Notes: generated by a model not told the origin, from the letters alone. A DNA stretch of 64,000 nucleotides from Azorinus chamasolen (GCA_963576725.1 OY755240.1:14562378-14626377), one strand, 5' to 3'; positions 42,320-54,595 are shown, counted from the stretch's first letter. Made by a program: numbers and translations.

Positions 42320-44202
42320 TATAATGCCCCAAAAATGTGTAAAGAAAGAGCGACAGGGAGAAAGAAAGAATGAGAGAGAATCATAGATAAGGAATGATAG
42401 ACAGAAATAATAACAAAGAAATGTACATGACAGACAAATGATTAAGCATGGGAGTGGGTGAAATAATGGAGGAGTGAATTGTATTTGAGAGAATGTGCAG
42501 TGATAAAAGGGTAGTTTTAGAGAAAACTTGTTTTATAAATGAAATGTATATGATATTTTTCCATAATTTGTTAATATCCTGATCATATTAGAATGTATAC
42601 CTTTCTTCAAACTTTGGGGAAATATGTAGGAATGTAACATATGTTAGTGTTGATTGCTTTTCCTTTTAAGTAACTATTGGGCTATTGTGTAAAAGGCTTG
42701 CCTGTTGAAAGCTGCTAATTATAATAACAACATTGTAACTTAAGCACCTGACTTTTAGTCTCCATGCTGGACACTTTAATTACCTACAGTTAAAAGTGTT
42801 AATAGGTTGGCTTGGAAATAGGGTTGATAGTGTTAACATGCTATCACCTTGTTTTCATGAAACTTCACACTTCTAGATTGTGGACATTTTAAGTAAATGC
42901 CACAATGGACTCGGTATGCTTAAAAGGAAAGTAATACTCAAATAGGAATTTGACATCTGTTGAGCAGATTTGGGATATAAACCCGAGCAATTTCAATGTA
43001 CAGCATAATATACTGTACAAGAAGAAATAAACGAACAAGAAATTGAACTCGGGACCTCTGCTCTTTTCAGGTATGTTAAATATAATTATGTTATCTTCTT
43101 TTCTAATAATGTACCTACATTGTGATATGTTTGTTACCAATCTAATGATTGGAAATTGTATCATTTGTAGCAGAATTGTAACTAGCGTTGCTGCAGTTTT
43201 CAATAAGTATCTGAAATACTGTATTTGCTGTAATTTATATCAAAATTATAGCTAATATGGGAGAAGCCTGATATTTTACTAAATAAACTTTGGCTGGACT
43301 CGGATACATGTTATCACTAAATTGGTGATACAGAAAATCAAATGGAAGTTTGCTCATGTTCAAAATTGTAAAACTGCTACATTTATAAATTTGCTACACT
43401 TATCCCATGGATTATGTAAATATGTTTGATCAGGATTATCTGTAACTTTAAATTAATCCTTAAACTGGTTTTATATATGTCTCATTCATCTGAGCCTACA
43501 GGCTCCTGTAAACTGATAGAGGAATACAGAGTAGACCTAGACCAGAAGCCACTCAAAGAGTCCTGGTTTGGGTCAGCACTGTTTGCAGAGTTGTTCTATT
43601 GTCGAATATAGTTCAGCTACAATTACTGGTTTTGTAATAGACAGGGACATACAGAGTAGACCTAGACCAGAGGGCTGTATGAATAGCTATCTGGCTAGGG
43701 TCTGCACTATATGCATGATTGTGCATTACTTAGTCATCTGAATCTATATGATATGCTGAACGTATTTCATATGGTAGATTAGTTTTAAAATGACATTTAT
43801 TTTTGTCTAGTAAAGCATATACTGTTTTAGGTTCAGATTAGTATTAGGTACTAAGTACTTTTGGTTAATAGAAATACATGTTTGTTTCTATGTAAATCAT
43901 GGATGAAGGAATCAAGTATTTAAATCCATTTAAGTCTGCGAGCGTTGTCTGTGTCAACCTCTCGCATGTTTAAGTGAGTCTTTACCTTTTCTGTTAATTC
44001 CCCATTTAAAAGCAGATACTGTTAACCCTTCATCTTTGGTTTAAATTATGCAATTGATTTGATTAGATAATATACTGTACAAGAAGAAATAAACGAACAA
44101 GAAATTGAACTCGGGACCTCTGCTCTTTTCAGCTCGCCCCTCGTAACACTTATAAGTCACACACACATAAGCTTCTAAGGGACCGTGAATCGACGGCATC
44201 AA
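42320..44202 (+). repeat. 3' LTR of the gypsy element
   Basis: 1883 bp, the same length as the 5' LTR with a constant offset of 10179. One substitution was noted (43876 A against 33697 G). It is followed by ACCTG, the right copy of the target duplication. Confidence 0.92.
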
Positions 44203-44290
44203 ACCTGCATTAATCTATGAACTTATGAAATTGTCCAGATTACAAATCGGATAACTCGAACTTCTGTTATCTCGAACTAATTTATATAGT
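44203..44290 (+). repeat. H7 element, right half, after the gypsy insertion
   Basis: ACCTGCATTAATCTATGAAC, then TCGAACTTCTGTTATCTCGA. It completes the copy that begins at 31937. Confidence 0.8.
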
Positions 44291-44484
44291 CCCATGAAGT
44301 TGGCTAAAATTTAGTTTCGTTAACTGTTCAACAAAGACCAATAATATTGTGTTGTAGAACAAACATTATAAGTATCGATAAAAAACAATAATGTTATTGA
44401 AAATATGCGTTTGTTATATGGACTTGCTCCTTAGACACGATGTGTTAGAATTGATTTTATGGACTAGAGTGGAGATAAGATTTA

Positions 44485-44935
44485 CTGAGTTTCGCTACCC
44501 TGGCCATTTCGCTATAGTCATTTCGCTACCCTGCACTTTCGCTACCTCATTAAATATGATTATTCACACATTTCATTGATTTGGACGATAATAGTTTAAC
44601 AGATGAAACGAGACGCGTTTGCCAATTTTAACTACCGAGCGTAGCAGCATAGGCAAACAGTTTGAACCGAATGAGACGTCCACAATAAATGAGTTAATTC
44701 GCATATAAGATCGGTGACTAACTGTTCGGAATAATGTTTAACGTAAATATATCACAAAACTAACAATTATACATGTTCCACCGCGGCAGCAATATTGTTT
44801 TTCCTATTAAAGTCGACAGGCAGCGAAACGTACAGGAAGCGAAATGGTCAGGGTAGCGAAATTAAATCCCGGTGAGTAGCGAAATGACTGTTTGCGAAAA
44901 GGTCAGGGTAGCGAAACGTCCGGTAACCGGAGATA
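44485..44935. mobile_element. Inverted-repeat element with TTTCGCTACCCTG ends
   Basis: The left side carries TTTCGCTACCCTGG, CATTTCGCTATAGTCATTTC and CTTTCGCTACC. The right side carries the inverse motifs (AGGGTAGCGAAATTAAATCC, GTAGCGAAATGAC, CAGGGTAGCGAAACG). The ~350-bp interior is non-coding. A non-autonomous DNA element is the simplest reading. Confidence 0.7.
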
Positions 44936-45099
44936 ATGGTCTCTAGGTTTCTTTCAAAGCATGATCACATCTTAACATTTTCAGTGTGTGAAACGAGTCA
45001 CTAATAGTCATGTTACATTTTTCTTTCAAAGAAGTTTATGAAAAGTTTCACGTAAAACTTGACCTACTTGAATTTCAGAATAGTCGGTTTTCAAAATCA

Positions 45100-45300
45100 G
45101 CATTGAAAAGGTTAAGTATGATTATAATTTATTCCAGTTTAGAGTGATAACTTGCAACATGTTTTAGAAATGCCTAACAAGTACACAAACCATTGGTTTA
45201 CATGCTGAAAAGAAGTATATCGCAAGAAAACCAATCGAATAAACGCCGAAGAATATAACACCTTCATTTGTTTGATATCGAAGATCCGGTAGTTAATCAA
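45100..45300 (+). repeat. Diverged direct copy of the MIF gene 1 3' flank
   Basis: Resembles 31740-31935 in order and orientation: AGAGTGATAACTT, ACACAAACCATTGG, TATATCGCAAGAAAACCAAT, CGAATAAACGCCGAAGAA and GATATCGAAGATCCGG. Without the 12-kb gypsy element the two copies would be about 1.3 kb apart. I could not find MIF exons beside this copy. Confidence 0.55.
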
Positions 45301-45743
45301 CAAATGTATTAATTAGTGCTTTGTTAAACGTTCGACACAGGACGATACTATGTTGTTGTGTCTAAAAATCATAAGTATCCATGGAAACGTTTTTTTTTGT
45401 ATTACAGGGGCAATTTTCGATATAAGGCATATTTTCAATAACACCATCTAACTTGATATTTCTTATGTTCAATCATTATTATTACCAATTTCAACTTATA
45501 TCGAAAAATGCACCTATGATACAAGATAACCCGTTTCCTTCTATATGCTTATATTTTTATTATACAACACAATAGTATCGCCTTTGTCGAATAGTTGACG
45601 TTTTAATTGAGTAGACCCATATCAGACGGTTCATATTTAAAACTTATCTTCTAAGGTAAAATATCCCGTTTTCATATGCCAGAGGTCCAGATAAGATGCT
45701 TACTTCTAAACATTTTTAAGAACAGTTCTTTTATTTTCCCATC

Positions 45744-45835
45744 CAACCCTATACCGTGACTACTCTTTAGAATCGTCTCTTCGAGACGATTCTAAAGAGA
45801 GGTCACAGTATAGGGTTTAATGGAGACATAACGAT
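45744..45835. repeat. H5 palindrome
   Basis: CCAACCCTATACCGTGACTA...GAATCGTCTCTTCGAGACGA and the inverse ending CACAGTATAGGGTTTAATGG. Confidence 0.85.
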
Positions 45836-46014
45836 TTTAGTACGTATCTTCATCAGTAGCTCTGATTTATTATACCATTATAAAAAATAAGCTAATAGAT
45901 ATTTTTTTCTTTCATGTATATTGAACATCGCAATAGTTAATTGTGGTGCAAGTAAATCTTATAAATAAAACTTATCAAAGAATAGTCTAGGATACTCTTA
46001 GTCGAATCCCTTCT

Positions 46015-46170
46015 GTAAAAGTCACTTTCTGAAACCATAGTGATAAATAGAACATTTGCTGCTATAACAATGGTTTAAAAACTACCCAATTATTTTTATC
46101 CTCTGCCTTTGTTTCTAGTAAAAACTCAATTTCCGTAGATTTATTCAAAGAGGATGGGTCTAAAATGGCC
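46015..46170. repeat. H4 hairpin, diverged
   Basis: GTCACTTTCTGAAACCATAG...GATAAATAGAACATTTGC with a short imperfect second arm and the family tail AAGAGGATGGGTCTAAAATG. Confidence 0.65.
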
Positions 46171-46504
46171 CACGATGGAATGGCATACCTTAAAATGTTT
46201 CAGCTCCAAACTATTGTAATTTTTACCTGCTTCCGATTTGTGTTAGTGTTTAATCCTCACGATGCTGAATTTTCAGATGGAATATTCCAAACTTCAAACA
46301 TGTCAAGTTTATGGCGAATATTAGGGATTTTTCTAAGGAGCCCTCTTATCTGGGTCTACGCTGTTTGCAAATGTCAGTGATTCGTTTCCTCTATTGTAAG
46401 GGTTAATATATACATGATGCTCTGTTATTTCTCTAGAAACCCTCTGATCTGGGTCTACACTGTTTTCAAAGGTCATTAGTGAGTCGTGCCCAGCGCTATA
46501 AGGG

Positions 46505-46890
46505 CTAAGCCTTTACTACATGAATATGAATTTCATGTAAGACATAATGGCATATAATATTTATTTCATTATTTTTATAATGAATATATAAGTGTTTAGC
46601 CATTGCAGAAACTGCTGAATCATATTATTCCCTAAGCAAACAGAGCAGAATCTAATCATGGTCCATGCTTATAAAGCTTTTAGTTGAGTCTGAGTTTCGT
46701 TCTCAAGCTTTTGATTGGTCAGATTTGAGCCTTTGGCTCAAATCTGACCAATCAAAAACTTGAGAACGAACTCAGACTCAACTAAACGTTTTATAAGCAT
46801 GGATCCGGACTGCTACTTACAGAGCCGTCTGAATTGGTTCTACTCTGTTTGCAAATGCATAGAAAGACGTATTTATGGAGTGAAAGTGAA
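46505..46890 (-). repeat. H1 MITE interrupted by a long perfect hairpin
   Basis: The H1 left flank (AAGCCTTTACTACATG) and the arm GCAGAATCTAATCATGG precede the insert. The other arm GAGCCGTCTGAATTGG and GTATTTATGGAGTGAAAG follow it. Confidence 0.7.
46668..46801. repeat. ~134-bp near-perfect hairpin
   Basis: CATGCTTATAAAGCTTTTAG...TCAGATTTGAGCC and the inverse GGCTCAAATCTGACCAATCA...TTTTATAAGCATG meet with almost no loop. CATGG/TCCATG and GCATGGATCC at the borders suggest a small target duplication. Confidence 0.85.
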
Positions 46891-47026
46891 GGTTTTGAGA
46901 AACTACCAGTGTCAGAGTATCCAACAACTTGAATCCTGTTGAGATGCCGAGTTACCCCGGGTCTTATCTTGATCGCATGTATTTGCTAGTGTCGGACAGG
47001 TCGTGTTTATATTAGCATGACAAGAG

Positions 47027-47267
47027 TTAAATCTTTCCCTGTTCTACCTTTATTCCAAATTTCAATGCCTACTGCATATTCATGGAAAGAAGAGTTATAA
47101 CGAAATATGGAAGATAGAATATTGTAGCCGTTTTAGAAAGTAAAGAAACAAATTCTATCAGCAAACAGAGCAGACCCTGATCAGAAGTCCCCTAATGGGG
47201 CCGTCTGATCTGGGTCTACTCTGTTTGCAAATGCGTGAAAACACGATTATATGAAAGAAAGGGTTAA
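47027..47267 (-). repeat. H1 hairpin MITE
   Basis: TTAAATCTTTCCCTGTTC at the left and GAAAGAAAGGGTTAA at the right. The core is GCAGACCCTGATCAGAAGTC with CCCCTAATGGGG at the tip. Confidence 0.8.
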
Positions 47268-47369
47268 AATCAGTGCATTGATAGTACATGTGTATACGAA
47301 ACACCTTTGTTGCAACTTAACGTACGTTAAGCAACCGAAGTATGTTCAGTCGCGGATTGGCTTTCAACC

Positions 47370-47560
47370 TGTCAACCCTTTCCCTCTTGTATATTTAGTC
47401 CAAATTTCAATACCTACTGAATGTTCATTGAACGAATATTTGTAATGGAAGAAGGAACATTGTAGCAATTTTAGAAACAAAAGAAACCAATCTATCAAAT
47501 TTCATACACAAACAGAGCAGACCATGACCAGACTATAGCATTCTGTCAGCATAAAACCTG
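47370..47560 (-). repeat. Truncated H1 MITE
   Basis: CAACCCTTTCCCTCTTG at the left and one hairpin arm CAGAGCAGACCATGACCAGA. The rest is missing. Confidence 0.65.
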
Positions 47561-47892
47561 CATGAGAAAATGGTGATTAACTGTCGCATTTAAAGTACAT
47601 ATCTTAGTGGAACATACCAAAATGTAAAGTACATTCACGGCTCACTGCTCGTTATTTACCTATACAGCTTATCAACCCTAAAATTCAATACACGGCTTTG
47701 GTCACGTTTTGTGAGCCTGGGTGATAGAATATCATACTATACATCAGCATTGATCGCGGTAATTAACCTTGGACTTTAGTCAACTGTTGTAACGGATAGC
47801 CTTCACATTTAAAAGTACAGCTCGCCTCAATTTCAACCCGTATTATCATACTGGTATGATAAAGAGGAATCTCTAGTTAACCCTACATAGCA

Positions 47893-48132
47893 ATTTTAAG
47901 TATTTCCCTGTTAAATATTCACGCAAGAAATAATTACGTCATGCATACGTATTAGCTGTTTTATTTAATAATGGTATTTGTATACAGGTTTTTGTTTGGT
48001 ATTGGTAGAAAAATACAGATCCATAATGATTTAATAACCAAACAGAGCAGACCCTGATCAGACGGCTGTAAGAGCAATCTGATCTGGGTCTTCTCTGTTT
48101 GCAAATGCGTTCATATGAGGGATATGATTAAC
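47893..48132 (-). repeat. H1 hairpin MITE, diverged
   Basis: TATTTCCCTGTTAAATATTC at the left. The core is GCAGACCCTGATCAGACGGC with a shortened tip, ending CATATGAGGGATATGATTAA. Confidence 0.7.
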
Positions 48133-48154
48133 CATCTAATATCCTTTGAGGTTA

Positions 48155-48351
48155 TTAACCCTTTCGCTGACAATGCCGGATCTGTGATAACCTATGCAAA
48201 CAGTTTGGATCCAGATGAGACGCCGAGTAACTCCAAACTGTTTGTTACTGTTACTATGTTTTTGAAACAAAAATGAAGAAAATCTAAAAAATGAAAATTG
48301 TAGCAGACGACAAAGTTAGCAGACGACAGAGTTTGGCAGCGATAGGCTTAA
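48155..48351 (-). repeat. H3 hairpin MITE
   Basis: TTAACCCTTTCGCTGACA at the left and TTGGCAGCGATAGGCTTAA at the right. The hairpin has lost part of one arm (GAGACGCCGAGTAACTCC). Confidence 0.8.
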
Positions 48352-48705
48352 ACTTCATGTAATGGATTAGAATGAAATCCAATATATTTGAAGGTCCCCC
48401 CGGCCTTGTTTGAGATCTGGGTTAACCACCATAAAACCACAAATATGGCCTGCTTTTACCATACTACATGTAGTATATATTATGAAAAAAACTTATCAGC
48501 AGCATCCACGTGTACTGTGTAAATCCACGACTATCAGAATTAAGCAAAACAAACCGACTATAGCAGAATCTCTTTACAGCGACCACTTTATCAACACACA
48601 TTTGCCCTGGTATCGATGTAGAAGCTGATCAATATCTCACAGTTCACAGCTTAGTGCAGGTATAAAGTAATGCTGAAATTGATTATATAGTTCATCAAAT
48701 TGATT

Positions 48706-48955
48706 TTAACCCCTCGCTTACTGAATTTTGAAATACATTTCTCCTTCTTTACCCATGCCCTGTTGTATATTTACATATATCTTCACTGTGTACAAGTATT
48801 TCGCTGTGCAATCACTGCCGTGGAGTGCACTGGTTGCACAATGAACTTGTAAATAGTGCAGACCCTGATGAGACAGCTCCTGCAGGAGCTGTCTCATCTT
48901 GGTCTTCACTATTTACAGGTACGTATATTGACATGAATAGCAAGCGAAGGGTTAA
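48706..48955 (+). repeat. H2 hairpin MITE
   Basis: TTAACCCCTCGCTTACTG at the left and AGCAAGCGAAGGGTTAA at the right. The core is GACAGCTCCTGCAGGAGCTG. Confidence 0.88.
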
Positions 48956-49149
48956 AATGTTAACTATATAAAAGTTAACATGTCATATCATTGATATATA
49001 CATGTACCATGTAATTCAACAATTTCCTTTTTCATTTGATCAGTAAATAGGAATACAGATCAGTAGACATACGCATTATGTTAATATGGCCACAGATTTT
49101 CTTTTTTGTTTGTTTAATCTCTTTTTTAAAGATTCTGCAATGTAAAATA

Positions 49150-49390
49150 TGATCTAGCTCTCTACTCCGTGAATATTCATGTCAGAAATAATCTATATGA
49201 ATGCTAATTACATTAGATTTTATAATAGCGCGTGAACAAAGAAAGTTTGGTAATAAATGAAAGTGTACAAAAATGTCTAAATTATATCATAAGCAAAAGG
49301 AGCAGACCCGGATCAAGAAACTCACATAGAAGCCGTCTGATCTTGGTCTACCCTGTTTTTGCGAAGACGCAATTTTATTTATTTATGGAG
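49150..49390 (-). repeat. H1 MITE, diverged
   Basis: CTCTACTCCGTGAATATTC at the left, GAGCAGACCCGGATCAAGAA and AGCCGTCTGATCTTGG in the core, TTTATTTATGGAGGA at the right. Confidence 0.65.
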
Positions 49391-49679
49391 GATAGAGATA
49401 CAATAGTATGACAAAGAAATAGCATTATGCTTGATAATTGTACGGTGTGGAGAGGGATGGATCTCCGACCCTTACATACCAATGACGGGGATAATAAACG
49501 AGGTCCCGTCATTATAGCAGGACTTGAAAAACAAGAGTACCGCATACGGTACATAATACGCCCACTTGCAAACTTTCTCTGATTCAGCATGCCTTATAAG
49601 TGTTGACATTTTCTAATCTGTGCTTCAGATCTTGATTTCCATATTAAGGTGATACTATTTTTTAAAACAATGAAGTGAA

Positions 49680-51165
49680 TATCTTATTAAATAAAAAAGT
49701 TACAGCTAATCCTCATTTTTGCAGATTTTTGTAAAGTGCAACGGCCATAACTCAGTCTCTGTAAAGACAAACTGAATAAACCTCAAAATAAACTCAGCTT
49801 CAAATTTTGTTGCTTAAAACATTTGTGTTCAGTTTCATATATATCATTTTAATAGTTTTCCCAGAAAACAACAGACAAACTAAAAGTTGACCGACAAACA
49901 AAGCAACTAACACACAAAGTTCAAGGACCATAACTTTAGAATAAAATGACATATCAAAACCCCCGCAATATTTGTGAACATTCACATTAAGGTTTAACCA
50001 TATAAAAAATTGAATCGACTTAGCTTCAGGTCTTGATGCATTAAACATGTGTATGAAGTTTCATTAATATCTGTCAAACAGTTTTTCCAGAAAACAGCGG
50101 ACAAACTATATGCATATATTTGCATTATTTTTTAATTAAAAGGGCCATAACTCCGAAACGACAAATCAAATAAACCTCAAAATCGACTCAACATCAGATC
50201 TTGATGCATTAAACATTTGTGTGAAGTTTCATTAATATCTCTCAAATAGTTTTCCCAGAAAACAGCGGACAAACTATTTGCATGTATTTGCATTATTTTT
50301 TAAATACAAGGGCCATAACTCCGAAACGACAAATAAAATTGACTCAGCTTCAGATCTTGATGCATTAAACATTTGTGTGAAGTTTCATTAATATCTCTCA
50401 AATAGTTTTCCCAGAAAACAGCGGACAAATTATTTGCATATTTTTTAAGGACAATGGCCATAACTCTGAAATGAAAAATCAAATGAACCTCAGAATCAAC
50501 TCAGCTTCAGATCTTGATGCATTAAACATTTGTGTGAAGTTTCATTAATATCTGTCAATTAGTTTTCCCAGAAAACAGCGGACAAACTATTTGCATATAT
50601 TTTAAGGACAAGGGCCATAACTCTGAAATGAAAAATCAAATGAACCTCAGAATCAACTCAGCTTCAGATCTTGATGCATTAAACATTTGTGTGAAGTTTC
50701 ATTAATATCTGTCAAATAGTTTTCCCAGAAAACAGCGGACAAACTATTTGCATGTATTTGCATTATTTTTTAAGTAAAAGGGCCATAACTCCGAAACGAC
50801 AAATAAAATGAACCTCAGAATCGACCCAGCTTCAGATCTTGATGCAATAAACATTTGTGTGAAGTTTCATTAATATCTCTCAAATAGATTTCCCAGAAAA
50901 CAGCGGACAAACTATTTGCATATATTTTAAGGACAAAGACCAGAACTCTGAAATGAAAAATCAAATGAACCTCAGAATCAACTCAGCTTCAGATCTTGAT
51001 GCATTAAACATTTGTGTGAAGTTTCATTAATATCTGTCAAATAGTTTTCCCAGAAAACAGCGGACAAACAAAATGTTGACGGACGAACGAACGAACGAAC
51101 GAACGGACGGACGGACAGGGCCACGACAATATACGACCACCTTTATTAGGTGGGCGTATAATCAA
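49680..51165. mobile_element. Repeat with ~150-bp tandem array and GACGGACGAACG...GGGCGTATAAT end
   Basis: About eight diverged units, each with AGATCTTGATGCATTAAACA, GTGTGAAGTTTCATTAATAT, CCCAGAAAACAGCGGACAAA and GGCCATAACTC. The array ends in a CGAACGAACG/GACGGACGGA tetranucleotide run and GGTGGGCGTATAAT. TTATACGCCC at 58021 is the same terminus inverted, so both belong to one bivalve repeat group. No coding potential. Confidence 0.8.
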
Positions 51166-52328
51166 AGTACTGACAGTACTGAAGGTTTCGGACATAATAT
51201 ATATTATATTGATTGTTTGCTGTGGATTTTTCTGAAAATCATGTCAGTAGTTTGGAAGACATTTAAAGAATTGTTTTATGAACATGTCACACACAGGACG
51301 ATTCCAATAGCTCAACTTGCCACTTTGTGCCAATAGAGCCAACATTGATGTTTAATGTAGTATAGAGCCATCACTCCATTATTTGAAAGTAAGGGTCATA
51401 CTTCTGCTACTATCTGGTGGACCATAACAGTAATTAGCATGCATCATTCACTTATCCATATATACACTTCCACCAATTTTAAACATATATTTCCTTGTGA
51501 TTCTAAATACCCTACAAATAATTGCCAAATATACTGTGGGGTGATATTAACAATATGACAAATTACAAAGTAACAAATATATTTCAACTTAGCATGGCAG
51601 GATACAAAAGGGAAAATAAAATTAACTAGAAAATTGTTTCCAAGTCACTGATGCACCCCTCCCACTAACAATAGTGCCTCTATATCAAGCACTTTTGGCT
51701 ATGTGTTATACAGTGAAGAAAATTTCAGAGTCCCATAACTCTGGTAAAATGATCAGAGCATAAATTACTTTCTCTAAGAAAATCTTCACATCAAGGTTGA
51801 CAGATTATCATGGGTGAAATTTTGAAGTAAAACCTCCTATTGGTATATGGGTTGTTAGACACATAATATTGTTTCACTTTATATTATATAGTGAAGACGA
51901 ATTCAAGGTTCCATATTACAATTGGTTTGAGCAAAAATAAGCCTATCTATGCTTTTGAAAACAGAAAAGACCCTGAAGTTCATAGAATAGTTTATCCATG
52001 CCTATACTTTGTCTTTGCGTGTGATTGCATTGTATTTTCTTACTTTTTCCTGAGGAGACTGCGAGTGTGAGTCTGTTCAGGGCCAGTTTGTGAGTCTGTG
52101 CTGCAAACAATACATACCCCGATCAGTTACCACAACTGGACAGGGTCTTCGCTATTTGCAGCATCATACATGTAACAAGTATATCAATAAATGATATATT
52201 AAAAATAAATTATAGTCATACATGTACATGCAAATAACAGTTAGTGTTGTAGTAAACACTCCAGACCCTGATCAGTAACCGGCGTCATAGAAATAAATGA
52301 TATGAATAAGAAATAAATTACATACATT
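51166..52328. other. Gene-free stretch left of the Penelope-like element
   Basis: AT-rich. It has weak H3/H2-type remnants near 52080-52150 and 52255-52285 (CCAGACCCTGATCAGTAACC). I see no exon. Confidence 0.5.
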
Positions 52329-52346
52329 ACTATAAGATACTATACG
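52329..52346. repeat. 18-bp target-site duplication, left copy
   Basis: ACTATAAGATACTATACG, identical to 57898-57915 at the other end of the Penelope-like element. Confidence 0.9.
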
Positions 52347-52866
52347 ACACTTCCCTGTCGTGCCCTTAACGGCTTACCTGCAGGTGCTCTGTCTTCAGCA
52401 AAGTCATTGAGTACATATTTGACGGATTGTCACAGTTATTATGCTATGTTTTACATGTTGTCCTGTGTTCACCGTCGTCTATGTTGTGGGTAAGTCCAGC
52501 GGGGATACCTTTATTTACAATATTTGTAAAGCTAGGGTGACTTTGAGAGAAGTGTGAGGTTAGGACGTCCGTAAACCGGTTTAAACCCCCAGTGGTGTTT
52601 TTGCTGCTGACCGTGCCAAGGCGGTACTCTCTTTGTCACCCTTCCTTTTGTTTGCCTTGCGTCTTTGTGCTTGTGGTTTGTTCATGTTGTGGAACGTTTG
52701 TCCCTGGTTCTTGTGTGTCTTTTGGTGTATTCTGTGTTCATTTCGTGTGTGTGTGCGTTTGGGTGTGTGGTTGTGTGTGTGTGTGTGTGTCATGCTGTCT
52801 ATCGGTGTTTGGGTGGTGGTTGCGTCTTGCCTGTGGCTTTGCCTGCTTGACTTTACTACTTTTCCA
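52347..52866 (+). repeat. 5' pseudo-LTR of the Naiad element
   Basis: From TTCCCTGTCGTGCCCTTAAC (52351) to CTACTTTTCCA it matches 57380-57897 nearly base for base, apart from small differences in the GT microsatellite. The reading frames within it are GT-rich artefacts. It lacks the SECIS-like motif found upstream of the 3' copy. Confidence 0.88.
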
Positions 52867-53698
52867 TTTATAAGCACAATAGTGTTGTTTGTGCAGTGTG
52901 GCGGCGGTGAAACGTCTCCCCGTACATCCAATCAATATTGTTTTCTTCCTCTTGCAGGAATTGCTCTACATTCAATGTGTTTCCTCATACCTTTACACCG
53001 TACTTTGCACTTCATGGTGGCTTCCGTACTCACCGACATATTGTGTGACTATTTTAATTTCCCTTTTAAGATTTGTGCCCTTTGCGTTTTCTCTAGTGTG
53101 ACTTTACCTTATTTGTGTTTCTTCTTACTTTTTACCCATTCAATGTTTTACTATTCAATGTTTCATTCATATTCTTAGTCTTCTTTATTTTTGTCATAAC
53201 CTCTGGTATGTTTTTTATTATTTTACACCATTTTTCGTTACATACGTATGTCGCTTTTTACAGAAGGGTGCTACAATTACTACACAAAATATGAATAGTC
53301 TCCCTAAACTCAAAATTAATAACTTAAACTTACACTCTGTGTCTTCCGTTCAGATTCCTCATAACCTGGCTAATTTCCAATCACTACAGCCGTCAGTTTG
53401 TATTAAACCTCTAAAATTGTCTTCTGTTTCATCTTTTCATGTTCCCTCTTCGGCTATTAGTAACATTTTTCATAATGGACCTAAAATCGTTTTGTCTCCT
53501 TTAAAGCAATCTATCATTCGTTATAGTAAAGTCCATCTAAATTCACATTATTTGAACAAAAGACATAGGGTGTATCCAATAATTACTAAGTGCAATAGTA
53601 AGAGGTGTATGTGTTGCAATTTCATTTCTACTAGATCAACAATTAAATCTCTTGTTAATGGTAGAGTGTTTAGTGTGAAGATTAATTCTGATTTAGAC

Positions 53699-53734
53699 TG
53701 AAACTCATCTAATATTATATATGTTCTTACATGA
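53699..53734 (+). other. Two in-frame TGA codons in the nuclease zinc-binding segment
   Basis: TGA at 53699-53701 falls at the Cys before NSSNIIYVLT, and TGA at 53732-53734 at the Cys after it (followed by NAPRC). In relatives these are metal-binding cysteines. Either selenocysteine codons or Cys-to-stop decay. Confidence 0.7.
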
Positions 53735-54595
53735 AATGCGCCACGTTGTGGCATTCAATATGTAGGTCAGACAGGACGTTCTTTAAAAACTAGGTTTCGT
53801 GAACACAGTTACCATTGCCGGATCAAAAAAGTACGCAATTTTCTTTACCAGCATTTTCGTCATACAGGACATTCTTTCAAATATGTTTCGGTTCAACCAG
53901 TAGAACAAATTTATTATGATTCTAAAACTACTGGTAGATTAAAATCTAAAGCTCGTTTTATCACAGAGCTAGACTGGATAAAGAAATTACAAACACCTTT
54001 TCCTTTAGGCCTTAATGATAACATTTTCCAAAGCGGCAACATTTCTAAAGATCCAAGTATCGATATTTTCTCTATATTTTCTATTCGAAAACGTAAAAGT
54101 AGATCACATGACAGACGTAGAAATGGTAATATTAAGCGTAAATTACGTCGTAATATGTCTATTCATGATTTACATACTATTCTAAAACAAACTGGTAAAC
54201 ATTCTATGTTATCTTGTTTATCGTCTTTACCCTTTTCCTGTCTTAAGTCAATAGACGAAGAGGCTGATAAAATCTATATGCGTACAGATCCGTTAATTAA
54301 TACTGCCTCACTTATACAAAGTTACACACAGCATGTTCTTCGTCCTCGTATTGATAAAGAATCTGAACATAAAAGACATTTTCTGAAACTTCAGTTCCTA
54401 AATAAAGGTATCGGTTTTATTGATATTCAAAGTATATTTCGTGATAAGAATGTAATCGATGCTATTCCCAAATATTTCATCAACTCTGAATCACCTATCA
54501 TCTTTTATAAATATAATAAACCTATTAGAAATGTTATTTTTAACTACAATAAAATTGTCTCTGACTTAAATATTGATGTTAATACCCCTATTTCT

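Larger units (their letters stand above)
32141..44202 (+). mobile_element. Complete Ty3/gypsy errantivirus-like retroelement with env
   Basis: A 12.06-kb element with two 1883-bp LTRs, gag, pol and env, all on the + strand. ACCTG occurs just left of the left LTR and just right of the right LTR, a 5-bp target duplication (4-5 bp given boundary ambiguity). It sits in the palindrome of an H7 repeat. The two LTRs have equal length with no indel. I noticed only one substitution (33697 G against 43876 A). All three reading frames are open apart from the UAG between gag and pol, so this copy integrated very recently and may still be competent. Whether it is infectious cannot be judged from sequence. 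Confidence 0.93.

Noticed and set aside
52592..53178. Cys/Val-rich frames over GT repeats (also at 54566-54904 and 57621-57927)
   Set aside because: They fall in pseudo-LTRs with GT microsatellites, in several frames at once and on both strands.
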